64,000 nucleotides of DNA from Bog-159 sp963709155 (GCA_963709155.1 CAVPVD010000010.1:682001-746000); one strand, 5' to 3'. Shown: positions 43,612-53,465, counted from the stretch's first letter. Numbers and translations: made by a program. Notes: generated by a model not told the origin, from the letters alone.

Positions 43612-44287
43612 ATGCGGAAGCTTGCACTTGCGGCTCTCATGATGGCGGGACTCACGGCGGCGCCGGTAGAGGTTTCGTTCCCTACCGCGGACGGTGGAGT
43701 CGTCCGGGCCGATCTCTACGGCACGGGAGTCCGGGGCGTGGTGCTGGGCCACGGCGCGCGCTTCGACAAAGCCAGTTGGGGGAAGCAGGCGGAGGTTCTG
43801 GCGAAGGCCGGCTTCCGCGTCCTGGCCATCGATTTTCGCGGCTATGGGCAGTCGCGCGGCGGAGATAAATCGGCGCCCGGCAGCGGAGAGAAGTACGAAG
43901 ATATTCTGGCGGCGGTCCGGTACTTGCGGGAAAACGGCGCCAAGACCGTCAGTGTGATTGGCGCCAGCATGGGAGGCGGGGCGGCGGGTACAGCGGCGAT
44001 CCACGCGCGCCCCGGCGAAATCGACCGCCTCATTCTGCTGGCTGCCGTGCCGGTGGCGCAAACCCGAGCGGCTTAACGGCCCGAAGCTATTCGTCGTCAG
44101 CCGGGGGGACGGGCTCGCCGCCAAGGTCAGGAAGCAATTCGAAAAGGCGCCCGAGCCCAAAGAGCTGATGATGCTGGAGGGCTCGGCTCACGCGCAGTTC
44201 CTCTTCCAGACCGATCAAGGGGAGCGCCTGATGAAGAAGATTCTGGAGTTTTTGTCGGAGAGCAAAACAGAGGCGGGAAAGAAATGA
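43612..44287 (+). pseudogene. Alpha/beta-hydrolase with one frameshift
   Basis: The frame from 43612 has a signal-like start (RKLALAALMMAGLTAAPVEV), the DFRGYGQSRG loop and the nucleophile elbow GASMGGG, and stops at 44076. One base shift at about 44065 (CGCAAACCCGAG) gives PERLNGPKLFVVSRGDGL and GSAHAQFLFQTDQGERL with the catalytic His, ending at 44287 in an ATGA overlap with the sulfotransferase gene. That preserved coupling suggests the full 225-residue protein is the real product and the shift is recent or an error. Confidence 0.78.
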
Positions 44288-45195
44288 CGGCGACGGAAGT
44301 GATCTGGCCCAGCAAGACCCGGGAGCTACAGACCCTGCACCTCGATTCCACGATTTGGAACGAGTTTAAGTTTCGGGATGGCGATATGATCATCTCGACT
44401 TACGGCAAGTCCGGCACGACCTGGATGCAGCAGATCATTTCCCAGATGCTCTTCGCGGGCGATACCGGGATGGACACCCAGGCGATGTCTCCGTGGGTCA
44501 ACTATGTGATTCCTCCGAAGGAGGTGAAACTCGCCGCCCTGGAGGCCCAGACGCACCGGCGCTTCGTGAAGACGCATCTGCCGGTGGACGCCCTGGTGTA
44601 CTCGCCGAAGGCCAAATACATTTACATTGGACGCGACGGCCGCGACGTCTTGTGGAGTTTCTACAACCACCATTCGTCGGGCACTGAAGCCATGTACAAC
44701 GGGCTGAATAACCGGCCCGGACGGGTTGGCCCTCCCCTGGAGCCTCCGCCGGCCGACATTCGCGAATACTGGCACGCTTGGTTCGGAAGGGAAGGATACC
44801 CGTATTGGCCGTTCTGGGAGAACATTCGCACTTGGTGGGCGATCCGCCATCTTCCGAATATTCTGATGGTGCACTTCGACGTTCTGCGCAAGCAGTTGCC
44901 CCAACAGATGCGGCGCATCGCCCGATTTCTGGATGTCCCGATCGACGAGGCCAAGTGGGACACCATCGTCGAGCACTGCACTTTCGAATGGATGCGGGAG
45001 CACGGCGAAAAAATCGTTCCCTTGCGCGGAGCGCTGTGGGTGGGCGGAACGAAAACCTTCATCAACAAAGGCACGAACGGACGGTGGCGAGAAACCCTGA
45101 CCGCGACGGAATCGGCGGAATACGACGCCAAAGCGCTAGCCGAATTGGGGCCTGAATGTGCTCGCTGGCTGGCGACCGGCGAGGGCGTGGAGTGA
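44284..45195 (+). CDS. PAPS-dependent sulfotransferase
   Basis: A 303-residue cytosolic-type sulfotransferase. The 5'-phosphosulfate loop is STYGKSGTTWMQQI (residues 38-51), the 3'-phosphate site is IYIGRDGRDVLWSFYNH, and the C-terminal KGTNGRWRETL is the usual KxGxxGxWk motif. It transfers sulfate from PAPS to a hydroxyl or amine of a small molecule. It is coupled to the frameshifted hydrolase and lies close to the ASST gene. The acceptor is unknown. Confidence 0.93.
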   Translation: MTATEVIWPSKTRELQTLHLDSTIWNEFKFRDGDMIISTYGKSGTTWMQQIISQMLFAGDTGMDTQAMSPWVNYVIPPKEVKLAALEAQTHRRFVKTHLPVDALVYSPKAKYIYIGRDGRDVLWSFYNHHSSGTEAMYNGLNNRPGRVGPPLEPPPADIREYWHAWFGREGYPYWPFWENIRTWWAIRHLPNILMVHFDVLRKQLPQQMRRIARFLDVPIDEAKWDTIVEHCTFEWMREHGEKIVPLRGALWVGGTKTFINKGTNGRWRETLTATESAEYDAKALAELGPECARWLATGEGVE

Positions 45196-45257
45196 TACTG
45201 GTAATTCTGCGGCCAAAATTGGCCGCCCCACAAAGGCAAACCGAGCCGCGTATCCCG

Positions 45258-45722
45258 TCACTGCTTGTCCCAAACCATCGTTGCGCTGTATGCCTTACCA
45301 TCAGTGTTCGTACCTTTGATGGTGTTGGTCATGGTCTTGCCGTCCTTCGAGACGACGCTCCGCCCTGTGACGCTGTACTTTCCGTCTTTCTTCTTTGCGC
45401 TGTACGTGAAGGTATTTGCATTCACCTGTTTGATGGAGATGGTGTCATAGGGCGCACCGTTTACTGGCGATTCGCTGCCATTGTACTTTGCGACGTAGCT
45501 GGAATTGATCGCTGTGCCGCCAGCCTGCTCTCCGATAGTGGTCACCTTAATCCCACCGTCGGAGGCTTCCCTTGTGCTACTGAGGCTCTTGACCGGGGTG
45601 GATGCGCTGAACTTGGATTTCTCCATATTCAGCTTCCACGTCCCAAGCGAGTTGTCAGCCGCAAACGCTCCGATTGCTGTAACCACGACGCCGATGGCAA
45701 TTTGAGTCACTAGATTTCGCAT
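45258..45722 (-). CDS. Small secreted lipocalin-like hypothetical protein
   Basis: A 154-residue protein with signal sequence RNLVTQIAIGVVVTAIGAFA, then GTWKLNMEKSKFS and beta-rich repeats ending SATMVWDKQ. The opening 'GTWKLN..KSKF' recurs in many secreted acidobacterial proteins. The purine-rich AGCTGAAAGGATA precedes the ATG. The function is unknown. It is convergent with the sulfotransferase gene. Confidence 0.75.
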   Translation of the reverse strand: MRNLVTQIAIGVVVTAIGAFAADNSLGTWKLNMEKSKFSASTPVKSLSSTREASDGGIKVTTIGEQAGGTAINSSYVAKYNGSESPVNGAPYDTISIKQVNANTFTYSAKKKDGKYSVTGRSVVSKDGKTMTNTIKGTNTDGKAYSATMVWDKQ

Positions 45723-46646
45723 TTGTGTATCCTTTCAGCTGGGACTTCTATTTTCGGACCCAGCTCGGCATAGTATACATCCAAACGCCTCCCTGTTGTG
45801 GCGTTTCTAATTCTTGACTGTCGTGGGACGGCTCTCGCTGGGGCCAGCCTGTTCCGGGGAAGACACTTCGCCGAGATCATCGTCCTGTGCGTCCGCCCGT
45901 ATCTGCGATTCTCGCTCAGCCGCCGCGACCTTGAGGAGATGTTGACGGAGCGGAACCTGAGCATTGACCACATAACTGGGTGGCCCTGCTGAACCGCGCG
46001 AACGAGCGGAACTCCCGTTCCCCGGGCATCCAGGCTCCGGGGCGGGCCGCGCTAGAGGGGAGCGATGCGAACTGGTGCCTTGACCTTAGGGGAAGCGGGC
46101 GACACCCCTGAAGGCCGCCCTGGGCGAACCGCGTCACGTCGACCGTTTTGCCTGGATCGCTGGTCGCCAATCTCGATCGCACATCCCATGGCGATAGTCC
46201 TGGATCACGGCGCAACCGGAAGTTGGGAAAATGAGGCTGATGCCCCGTGGTCCCGAAGCCGGTGTTGAGAGGTTTGGCTAAATGGTCCCCAAATCGCAAG
46301 CTCGGTCGTACCGGACCGCGGCACACGATATCGCGCGCTCCCGAAGCGAATAGAGGCCGATAACAGCAGATATCAGACCGGTCCGATGTAAAGAAAGGAG
46401 GCCGTGGCGTGAAACCCATAGTGCCCAGGATCAAGCGCCTGGAAGCTGCATGCCGGGTTTCGGATCGATCCTCGCCAGCGTACTTGAACGATCTCCGGTG
46501 GCGCGTCACATGGAGGGCGCGCGAAAAATACGTGCACGGCCACGAAATGCGCCCCAGGATATTTTTGCCGGAAGATCGATACTTCATTTCCAGACGATTC
46601 ATAATCAATATGTTGGAGTTCCAAAACTCCAAAAAAAGGCAATACC
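45723..46646. other. Intergenic with transposase remnant
   Basis: About 920 bp. Apart from the IS6-like remnant at 45846-45990 I see no gene; open frames after 46050 carry no recognisable motif on either strand. Confidence 0.5.
45846..45990 (+). mobile_element. IS6-family transposase N-terminal remnant
   Basis: The frame reads FRGRHFAEIIVLCVRPYLRFSLSRRDLEEMLTERN then LSIDHI, matching the start of IS6/IS240 transposases ('F..RHF....I.LCVRWYLRY.LSYRDLEEMM.ERGL.VDHTT'). It breaks off after DH, before any DDE residue. No terminal inverted repeats can be assigned. Confidence 0.65.
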
Positions 46647-47402
46647 ATGAAGAAGCAAACACGCAATCACGTCAACCGCAAGCTAAGTGAGTCCGAGGCA
46701 GCGCCCGCCAAGCCCACCGGCGCAGTCTCGGAAGCGTTTGTCACCGAGATGTTCGAGTACGACGGTGGAAGGCAGGTCACGGTGTACGTTCCACCGGACC
46801 CGCCTGAAGCAATCGTCTTCGCCGGTGACGGTCAGCGAATCTCGACGTGGAGCCGGTTGCTCGAGCAGGCCGACGTACCGTCCACAATGATCGTCGGTGT
46901 ACATGGGCTGATCGATGAGGTGCTGCGACTCCATGAGTACTCACCGGGCTTTGCGGCGGAGCGGTTCGCGGCACACGAGAAATTCTTCGTCGAGGATGTT
47001 CGCCGGTGGACGGAGGCGCGGTTTGGCTTGGCGCTGCCCGCTGAACGTACCGCAGTGTTTGGCGTCTCGGCGGGTGGAGAACTGGCCCTCGCTCTGGGGC
47101 TTCGGCATCCACATGTCTACGGTGCGGTCTTGTGCGCCTCGCCGGGCGGCGGTTACAAGCCGCCTGGCGTTATGTCGAGCCCGCTCCCGCGCACATACCT
47201 TGTCGCTGGGACACAGGAGCCGTTCTTCCTGGAGAACGCAAGGAGGTGGGCGGACGCGCTGCGCCATGCAGATGCGGAGGTCGTCATGAATGAGCGAGTT
47301 GGGTCGCACGGTGGCGCATTCTGGCGAGAAGAGTTCCCGCTGATGGTGGCCTGGGCATTCGGACGAGGCGGCGACCGCCGCGCTTCCAAGGAATCGCACT
47401 AG
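46647..47402 (+). CDS. Putative esterase (Fes/esterase D-like)
   Basis: A 251-residue alpha/beta-hydrolase. There is an N-terminal VTEMFEYDGGRQVTVYVPPD, then HEKFFVEDVRRWTEARFGL, the nucleophile elbow GVSAGGE, and a late ERVGSHGGAFWREEFP with the catalytic His. This is the enterochelin-esterase/esterase D group. AAAAAAAGGC sits upstream of the ATG. It has no signal peptide and stands alone between remnants, with an MFS transporter scrap just downstream. The substrate is unknown. Confidence 0.8.
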   Translation: MKKQTRNHVNRKLSESEAAPAKPTGAVSEAFVTEMFEYDGGRQVTVYVPPDPPEAIVFAGDGQRISTWSRLLEQADVPSTMIVGVHGLIDEVLRLHEYSPGFAAERFAAHEKFFVEDVRRWTEARFGLALPAERTAVFGVSAGGELALALGLRHPHVYGAVLCASPGGGYKPPGVMSSPLPRTYLVAGTQEPFFLENARRWADALRHADAEVVMNERVGSHGGAFWREEFPLMVAWAFGRGGDRRASKESH

Positions 47403-47469
47403 GTCTGTGACAGCACGCAATGCCGGAAGCACGATCTGGAAGACACTCAACCGTCTGTATCCGCACTCC

Positions 47470-47740
47470 AGCAGGCCCGGCGCGCAAGTAGTCTGGCTAC
47501 ATGAGCGGGCTAGCATCCAGATCGCGTGGAGAAATCCCGCCGCCACGGTCGCCAGTCCGAAAGTCAAGATCCCAGCCGATACAATGATGTCGGCAGACCA
47601 GCGATCTCGTGCGCACTGCAGCAGCAAGGCGCCCAATACCGCGCCCGCGCCAAAACCGCCCAGCAGCACGCCATACCCGATGGGGGTGCCGCTAAACAAT
47701 CCGTGGACCGCGCTCTGGGCGTTCAGTACGGTCTTGATAT
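47470..47740 (-). pseudogene. MFS transporter fragment (EntS-like)
   Basis: The minus strand reads TVLNAQSAVHGLFSG, TPIGYGVLLGGFGAGAVLGALLL and SADIIVSAGILTFGLATVAAGF, two to three helices of an EntS/DUF894-like MFS protein. Both ends break into other frames. The rest of the transporter is absent. Confidence 0.6.
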
Positions 47741-47781
47741 CTCAATGGACTGGAGTGCCCACGGGCTGCAATATTGGGCAG

Positions 47782-48690
47782 ATGGTTAAAAACGTTGCTC
47801 TGGTTCTCGGTGGTGGTGGGTCCGCCGGACATGCATGGACGATCGGTGTCATCGCAGGACTGGCCGAAGCTGGCATCGATATGACAGAGGCCGCCGACCT
47901 GGTGATCGGTACGTCGTCCGGGGCCACTGCGGCAGCGCAGGTACGCAGCGGCATACCGCCAGCCGAACTGTTGGCTTCGATTCTGTCTCAGCCGGCTCCA
48001 CCGGTCGGACAGAGCCGGCCGACTCCACTGGGCCCGCCGATGGCTACGGTGTTCGAGCGGATGAGGGCCATCGGCGCTGCCGCCATCTCGGCAGCCGATC
48101 TGCAACGTGCGATGGGCGCGTTCGGCTTGGAGAGCGATGCCACCCTCGGACCCGCGGCCGGGGAACAGCGGCGCGCGATGGTCGCCGCCAGGTTGCCTCG
48201 CCCGCAATGGCCGGACAGGCCGATGATCGTGGTGGCAGTCAACGCGCATACCGGCGAGCTGGCTGCGTTCGATCGCGATTCCGGCATTGACCTCGTGGAC
48301 GCAGTGACGGCAGGCACCGCGCTGCCTGGCGTGGTTCCCACACACAACATCAACGGCACGCGCTATATCAACGGTGGCGTGCGCTCCGCCGAAAACGCCG
48401 ACCTCGCCAGGGGCTATGCGAACGTCATGGTGATCTCGCCGTTTGGCGGACGGACCGGGACACTACCCGCAGACCAGTTCGAGGGTCTGCGCAAATTCCC
48501 GGGCGCGGACCTGGCAAGCCAGGTCGAGGCCATGCGCAAGCAGGGCAGCCGCGTCGTGGTGATCGCACCGGACGCCGATTCCCGAACCGCGATGGGCACG
48601 AACCAGATGGACCTGGCGACCCGCATCCCCGCCGCCCGGGCCGGTTTCGCCCAAGGCAAGCAGGAAGCGACCCGCGTGACGTTCCTCTGA
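47782..48690 (+). CDS. Patatin-like phospholipase
   Basis: A 302-residue lipid acyl hydrolase. The oxyanion loop is LVLGGGGSAGHAW, the nucleophile elbow GTSSG, and the catalytic Asp lies in NGGVRS (usually DGG; here Asn precedes the glycines, so the dyad Asp may be displaced). ATG 47782 is chosen because it opens directly on the first strand (MVKNVALVLGGGG); the longer frame upstream overlaps the MFS scrap. The active-site variation lowers certainty of activity. The neighbours give no pathway. Confidence 0.8.
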   Translation: MVKNVALVLGGGGSAGHAWTIGVIAGLAEAGIDMTEAADLVIGTSSGATAAAQVRSGIPPAELLASILSQPAPPVGQSRPTPLGPPMATVFERMRAIGAAAISAADLQRAMGAFGLESDATLGPAAGEQRRAMVAARLPRPQWPDRPMIVVAVNAHTGELAAFDRDSGIDLVDAVTAGTALPGVVPTHNINGTRYINGGVRSAENADLARGYANVMVISPFGGRTGTLPADQFEGLRKFPGADLASQVEAMRKQGSRVVVIAPDADSRTAMGTNQMDLATRIPAARAGFAQGKQEATRVTFL

Positions 48691-48900
48691 CGAGTGTACG
48701 CCGACGCCCAGCGCTACACCGTCTGCGAAGAGCCTAATTACAGCGGCTCCAGGAACAGATCACCTACCGCGGCGGCTTGGGCGCCGGGGTATGCACACGA
48801 ACCCACTAGCGCGCCGAAACCGATTGGACAATCCGGGATTCTGGACTTCTGCCCCGCCGGGCTAGTCGCGCGACCCGTCCCACGACCAGATGCCGAAAGC

Positions 48901-49230
48901 TCAGCCAATCCTCCGCACGCCCAAACCCAGCATGGTCCGCGCGTACTCCACGCCTCGCTCCATGTGATCGCGCTGCTGGTAGTGTAAGGCGTCAGCGAAC
49001 GGTGGAGGCGTCTTGCCTGGTACGTCCTCGATCACCATAGGGCCCTCGTAAGGGTGCCCCTTGCCAGCGCGATGAATCGTGCCAGGTCGGCTGCTTTCAT
49101 GTCCCTCCAATTCTTCATGAACTCCGGCTCGTAGATCGGTAGAATCTGCGGCGGGCGGCCCGTAATCGGCTTGTTAGTTGCCGCCGCTTGGGAGGATTCG
49201 GTCTTGGCCAGACGGTGTCCTGGGTGCGGG
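48901..49230 (-). pseudogene. Sugar isomerase/TIM-barrel protein C-terminal scrap
   Basis: One frame gives LPIYEPEFMKNWRDMKAADL and ARFIALARG. After a shift near 49055 a second gives HPYEGPMVIEDVPGKTPPPF and ALHYQQRDHMERGVEYARTM up to a stop at 48901. This looks like the end of a xylose-isomerase-like (AP2 endonuclease fold) protein. The N-terminal two thirds are missing. Nothing is recognised in 48691-48900 or 49231-49437. Confidence 0.5.
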
Positions 49231-49437
49231 GGCGGCCGGCCCTTCGGAATCACCCAACCCCACAAAAACGACGCTCCGCCACCTCCCACAACGCTTGGGG
49301 CCAATCTCAGCGTGACAAACCGTCAACTCGTTTCGCAAACGTTGTGGCGTGGAGTTTGCCTATGGTGGACCAACCGAACAGGGTGATAGCCGACTTCAAG
49401 CACTCAGGTGGCCGCGGCGATCAGCGATAATTGAGGT

Positions 49438-50286
49438 ATGCACGTCACCTGGCTCATTACCGGTAGTTCACGGGGTCTGGGTAGAGCATTGGCGCAAGCC
49501 GCCCTCGAAGCCGGCCATCGCGTCGTCGCGACGGCCCGCAATCCCCTGCAGCTCAGCGACATTGTCAGCAAGTACGGCGACAGGGTGCGACCTGTTGGGC
49601 TGGATGTCACGAACGAAGCGCAGGCCCAGCACGCTATCGATACAGCAATTGAGACCTTTGGCGGCTTGGATGTGCTTGTCAATAACGCCGGCTATGGCAA
49701 TGTATGCCCCGTGGAAGACACCTCGCTCGCCGACTTTCGCGCTCAGATCGAGACGAATCTTTTTGGCGTCATCATCATGACCAAAGCTGCGCTCCCATAC
49801 TTCCGGGAACGGCGCGCCGGGCGCATCATCCAGGTAACATCGATCGCCGGACGAATTGGGCCGGTCGGGCGCGCACCATACGCAGCGGCAAAGTTCGGCG
49901 TCGAGGGCTTCTCGGAATCACTGTACAAAGAGGTCGGACCTCTCGGCATAAAGGTGACGATCGTCGAGCCTGGCGGCTTCCGGACCGACTTTGCAGGCAC
50001 CTCCACGGACCTTCGCGAAGGTCGCCCGGAGTACGACGCCACAGTCGGCGCTACAGTGCGCTTCCAGCGCGACTATGACGGCAAGCAACCGGGCGACCCA
50101 GCGAAGGCAGCCGCGGCGCTTCTGCACATCGCGTCACTAAGCGACCCGCCTTTGCGGCTCCTTCTCGGAAACGATTCGTATAATGCCGCCGAAAAGGCTG
50201 CACTTCAGAAACTCGAGTTGGACAGAAAATGGAAGGATCTCAGCATCTCAACTGACTACGCATCCGGCGACTTTTCTGCCCGATGA
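49438..50286 (+). CDS. Short-chain dehydrogenase/reductase (SDR)
   Basis: A 282-residue classical SDR. The cofactor motif is TGSSRGLG (residues 8-15), with NNAG near 82, catalytic Ser135 (TSIAG), Tyr148 and Lys152 (YAAAK). The long C-terminal part (DFAGTSTDLREGRPEYDAT) is typical of the subgroup often annotated oxidoreductase/short-chain alcohol dehydrogenase. Arg in the N-terminal region (ATARNP) suggests NADP. The substrate is unknown and the neighbours are unrelated. Confidence 0.9.
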   Translation: MHVTWLITGSSRGLGRALAQAALEAGHRVVATARNPLQLSDIVSKYGDRVRPVGLDVTNEAQAQHAIDTAIETFGGLDVLVNNAGYGNVCPVEDTSLADFRAQIETNLFGVIIMTKAALPYFRERRAGRIIQVTSIAGRIGPVGRAPYAAAKFGVEGFSESLYKEVGPLGIKVTIVEPGGFRTDFAGTSTDLREGRPEYDATVGATVRFQRDYDGKQPGDPAKAAAALLHIASLSDPPLRLLLGNDSYNAAEKAALQKLELDRKWKDLSISTDYASGDFSAR

Positions 50287-50980
50287 CGCCCTTTGCCGGC
50301 GCAGTGCACTGTTAGTGGCAGTCGCCAAGAGTGTGGTAACCGTCAGGTGAGCGCCTACCTGGACGCAAAAGGCCCGATGCACCGATCTGCCGGACGGCGC
50401 GCTCCAGAAGTCCGCTTCGGGGAAGTTGGCCGAATCGAAGCATGTGGCGCGCCCATCTTGCGGATTGGCCCGCATTCCCGATGAAGTGCCACGCGTCAGG
50501 GCTCCTGATTACGGCGCCCACAACGATTGGTGACTTGGCGAGGAGCACGGGCCGGGCGGTTTTTTGGACGATATTAGTAATTAATGCCGCTGTCGGCTCC
50601 GGATGCTGTCGGTAACAACATTCTAAGCAGCAGCCTAAAGACGTCCTTTCCGCAATTAGCCGTTACTGTCCACAGATCACAAGCACCTCAACTCCACGCA
50701 CACACCCCGGGTCCGCCGTTTCTGGGGAACGTTACTGCTGCTAGGCCCTTCAGCGGCATGGCACTAGTGTGATACGTCTGAGTGCCCGACCGTTGTGAGT
50801 GGCGTTTCACTGGGAACGTCCTGCGGGGACTTAACCCAACCGATTCTCCGAGTGGTGCGTCATTCGTACAAAGGTAGGTGTTCGGTGGGGATTTGACCAC
50901 GCGAGTCGGTTGAGCATCCCGTCAACGGTGTTCCTCATGGCCTCCGGCCTCAGCGCAATGGCTTAGGCCATTAGCGTCCT
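50287..50980. other. Intergenic, no supportable gene
   Basis: About 690 bp after the SDR gene. Short frames on both strands show no family motif. A run GGTTTTTTGG near 50560 lacks a convincing stem. Confidence 0.5.
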
Positions 50981-52402
50981 TCATTGCTTTGGGATCCGCA
51001 CGCTCACAAAACCGGAGATCTCACTCGCCGCCGGTGGATCGAGGTTCGAGAGCACTGCTACCACGTACCCCGATTTCGGGAAAATCCGCAAATCCCCGTT
51101 CATTCCAGGCGCTCCCCCGCTATGACCCACCCATCCTGAGCCGTCCTTCTCGCGAGCGTCCTCGAATCCATAAGCGTACATTGCTCCGTCTCCCGCATCG
51201 ACCTTACCGGTGATGAGCAATGATGTGTTCTCCGCGTTCAACAAATTGTGCGCCATCAGCGCCTGCGCAAATCTCAGCAAGTCGCCAACGGTCGAATATC
51301 TGCCGCCTGCCGAAGTGCCTCGATATGGCAGCGTATCCGTATTTGGCGTCCAGTTGCCTCGGCCTTGGGGGCGCATATAGCCGGCAGCGCGGCCAGTCAC
51401 GGTTTCATTCTCCGGCTGCGAGCCGGTCAAAGTCATTCCAGCCGGTTTATAAATATGTTCAGCGACGTAGTCGTAATAGCTCTGCCCGCTAACGCGCTCG
51501 ATGACTACCCCAGCCAACAGCATTCCATAATTGCTATAAGCCCACCTGCTTCCGGGTTCGAACTCGAGGCCGCGCCTCCCGAACAGAGTCACATAGTCGT
51601 TCAGGGATCTTAGTTCCAGCCGGTGGGCATCAAATTCGGGTCCGAAAAAGTCTCCTGTCCCACCAGTGTGAGTCAGTAATTGATGGATCGTCACTTTCGC
51701 GGCCACCTCGGGATTGGGATAATCCGTGATGTACTTGCCCAGCGGATCATTCAGCCTGACTTTTCCTGCCTGCACGAGTTGCAAGACGCCTGTTGCCGTG
51801 AACATCTTGTTCATCGAGCCGATTCGAAACTGAGTATCGAGCGTGTTAGGGGTTCGCTTTTCGCGGTTCGCGAATCCGCAGGCCCCGCTAAAGACCACCT
51901 TGCCGTTGTGCGCCACAAGCGCCGCACCCGCGAACAAGTCCGCCGCAGCCTCCTTTTCGAGCCACGAACGTAACGCGGACGCCAGCTCCGTATCGCTCAT
52001 CGGCACAATCGGAAACTCCGCGGGATCGGGCGGAGGTTGGATGTTCTGAATGCTCAGTCTCGCGATTTCGTGCGGCTCGGCCGCTTCCACACCCATCGTC
52101 ACCCTGGCGAATTGGCGTGGCGGGTTCCGCGTCTCAACCAGCACTACGATTTGCAAATCGCTCGACTGCTCCACTCTTTTTATGTCGAATCCTCCGGTCT
52201 GTTTATGGATCGCCAGCTCCTGCTCCACACGGCCGAGGGGCAAGCTCGTGTCTAGAAACTGTTGGATTTTTGTCGGGTCCCCGCTGTCCTGCGCCGCGCG
52301 CCATGCCTTGAATTGCCGTCCGGCAGGCGTATCCGGAATCTGTGCGTTAGCCGCGCTCAAGAGAAGGGCCGTCAGGAAAGATGCGAAATTGAATAGTCTC
52401 AT
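50981..52402 (-). CDS. Serine hydrolase of the beta-lactamase/penicillin-binding class C fold
   Basis: A 473-residue exported protein (signal MRLFNFASFLTALLLSAANA). An N-terminal domain of about 130 residues (KAWRAAQDSGDPTKIQQFLD) precedes the catalytic domain. SxxK is Ser196-Met-Asn-Lys199, YxN is in WAYSNYGML, and the third motif is VGHSGGAPG. Such proteins are often esterases or D-aminopeptidases, so beta-lactam resistance should not be assumed. It is divergent from a LysR regulator, which probably controls it. Confidence 0.88.
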   Translation of the reverse strand: MRLFNFASFLTALLLSAANAQIPDTPAGRQFKAWRAAQDSGDPTKIQQFLDTSLPLGRVEQELAIHKQTGGFDIKRVEQSSDLQIVVLVETRNPPRQFARVTMGVEAAEPHEIARLSIQNIQPPPDPAEFPIVPMSDTELASALRSWLEKEAAADLFAGAALVAHNGKVVFSGACGFANREKRTPNTLDTQFRIGSMNKMFTATGVLQLVQAGKVRLNDPLGKYITDYPNPEVAAKVTIHQLLTHTGGTGDFFGPEFDAHRLELRSLNDYVTLFGRRGLEFEPGSRWAYSNYGMLLAGVVIERVSGQSYYDYVAEHIYKPAGMTLTGSQPENETVTGRAAGYMRPQGRGNWTPNTDTLPYRGTSAGGRYSTVGDLLRFAQALMAHNLLNAENTSLLITGKVDAGDGAMYAYGFEDAREKDGSGWVGHSGGAPGMNGDLRIFPKSGYVVAVLSNLDPPAASEISGFVSVRIPKQ

Positions 52403-52469
52403 GCCACTTTAGGACGGACCGAAGCCTTATTTGTCTCATTGATTATCGAAAGGGTGTATTATCGGTTCG

Positions 52470-53465
52470 GTGAATATCAACAGCGTGAATCTGAATTTGA
52501 TGCTCGCGTTCGAGGCGCTGCTCGACGAGAAAAACGTAAGCCGCGCGGCCGCGCGCACCGGCCTCAGCCAGCCGGCGATGAGCAACGCGCTGGCGCGCCT
52601 GCGCGAACTCTTCGGCGATCCCCTGTTCCGTAGGACCTCGCGAGGTATGCGGGCCACGCCGCGCGCACTCGAGTTAGCAGGCCCTGTCCGCGCCGGGCTT
52701 TCACAATTACGGACCGCCTTTGCGGAACGCCCCGGGTTCGATCCCGCGGCGAGCAATCGCAGTTTCCGGATCGCCATGACCGACTACGCAGAATTGATGG
52801 CGCTCGGTCCCCTGTTGCGCCGCCTCTCCCGGATTGCGCCCGCTATCCAGATAGTCGTGCTGCGCGTGAATCGCATTTTTGTCGCCCCCGAGGCCGAGTT
52901 GCGAGAAGGAGTTTTCGACCTCGCAATCGGCTTTTATCCCGATCCCAAATCACTCGACCCACGCACAGGATCTCCTACTTTATCCGCTGAGCAAAACGTT
53001 TGCATCGCGCGTAAAGGCCACTCGCTGCTGCAGAAACGTTTTACGTTGAGAGAATTTGCCGCTGCCAACCATATTGGCGTCTTCTATCGGGATGAAACCG
53101 TCGGGCTGGTAGATAACATTCTGGCTGAGTATGGACTGTGTCGCCGGCTCGTTGCGACTACGCCTCATTTCCTTACGGCCGTCCATGTCGTGGCAAATTC
53201 CGATCTGATCGCCACTGTGCCGGCCGGTCTCGCTGCCCATTTCCGGCACGACGCGGGGTTAGAGGTTCGCCGCTCCCCCCTCGGGTTGCCCACGTTCTAT
53301 ACACGTCTTCTTTGGAGCGGGCACAGATCGGAAGATCCCGCCCTGATGTGGCTCCGCTCTGAAATAGCAGGATGTTTCGCACAGATCCCGCACAGCAGTG
53401 GCAATAGGGCCGAGCGCGCACGACTGGTGGAACGTCCGAAAGCCACCAGAGAGAAGAAGCTTTAG
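52470..53465 (+). CDS. LysR-family transcriptional regulator
   Basis: A 331-residue regulator. The N-terminal winged helix reads LMLAFEALLDEKNVSRAAAR, TGLSQPAMSNALARLRELF, and DPLFRRTSRGMRATPRAL; a substrate-binding domain fills residues about 95-300. It resembles the NodD/SyrM-like branch ('NLNLMLAFEALL'). The GTG start at 52470 is used. The 67-bp gap to the divergent serine hydrolase gene must hold both promoters and the operator; TTATCG occurs twice there. The effector is unknown. Confidence 0.9.
   Translation: MNINSVNLNLMLAFEALLDEKNVSRAAARTGLSQPAMSNALARLRELFGDPLFRRTSRGMRATPRALELAGPVRAGLSQLRTAFAERPGFDPAASNRSFRIAMTDYAELMALGPLLRRLSRIAPAIQIVVLRVNRIFVAPEAELREGVFDLAIGFYPDPKSLDPRTGSPTLSAEQNVCIARKGHSLLQKRFTLREFAAANHIGVFYRDETVGLVDNILAEYGLCRRLVATTPHFLTAVHVVANSDLIATVPAGLAAHFRHDAGLEVRRSPLGLPTFYTRLLWSGHRSEDPALMWLRSEIAGCFAQIPHSSGNRAERARLVERPKATREKKL

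Noticed and set aside
41769..43655. 628-codon minus-strand frame opposite the ASST gene
   Set aside because: No domain or start signal; the plus strand encodes a clear arylsulfotransferase.
50981..52402. Beta-lactam resistance gene
   Set aside because: The SxxK/YxN/HSGG fold is shared with esterases and peptidases, and the extra N-terminal domain does not match known resistance enzymes.
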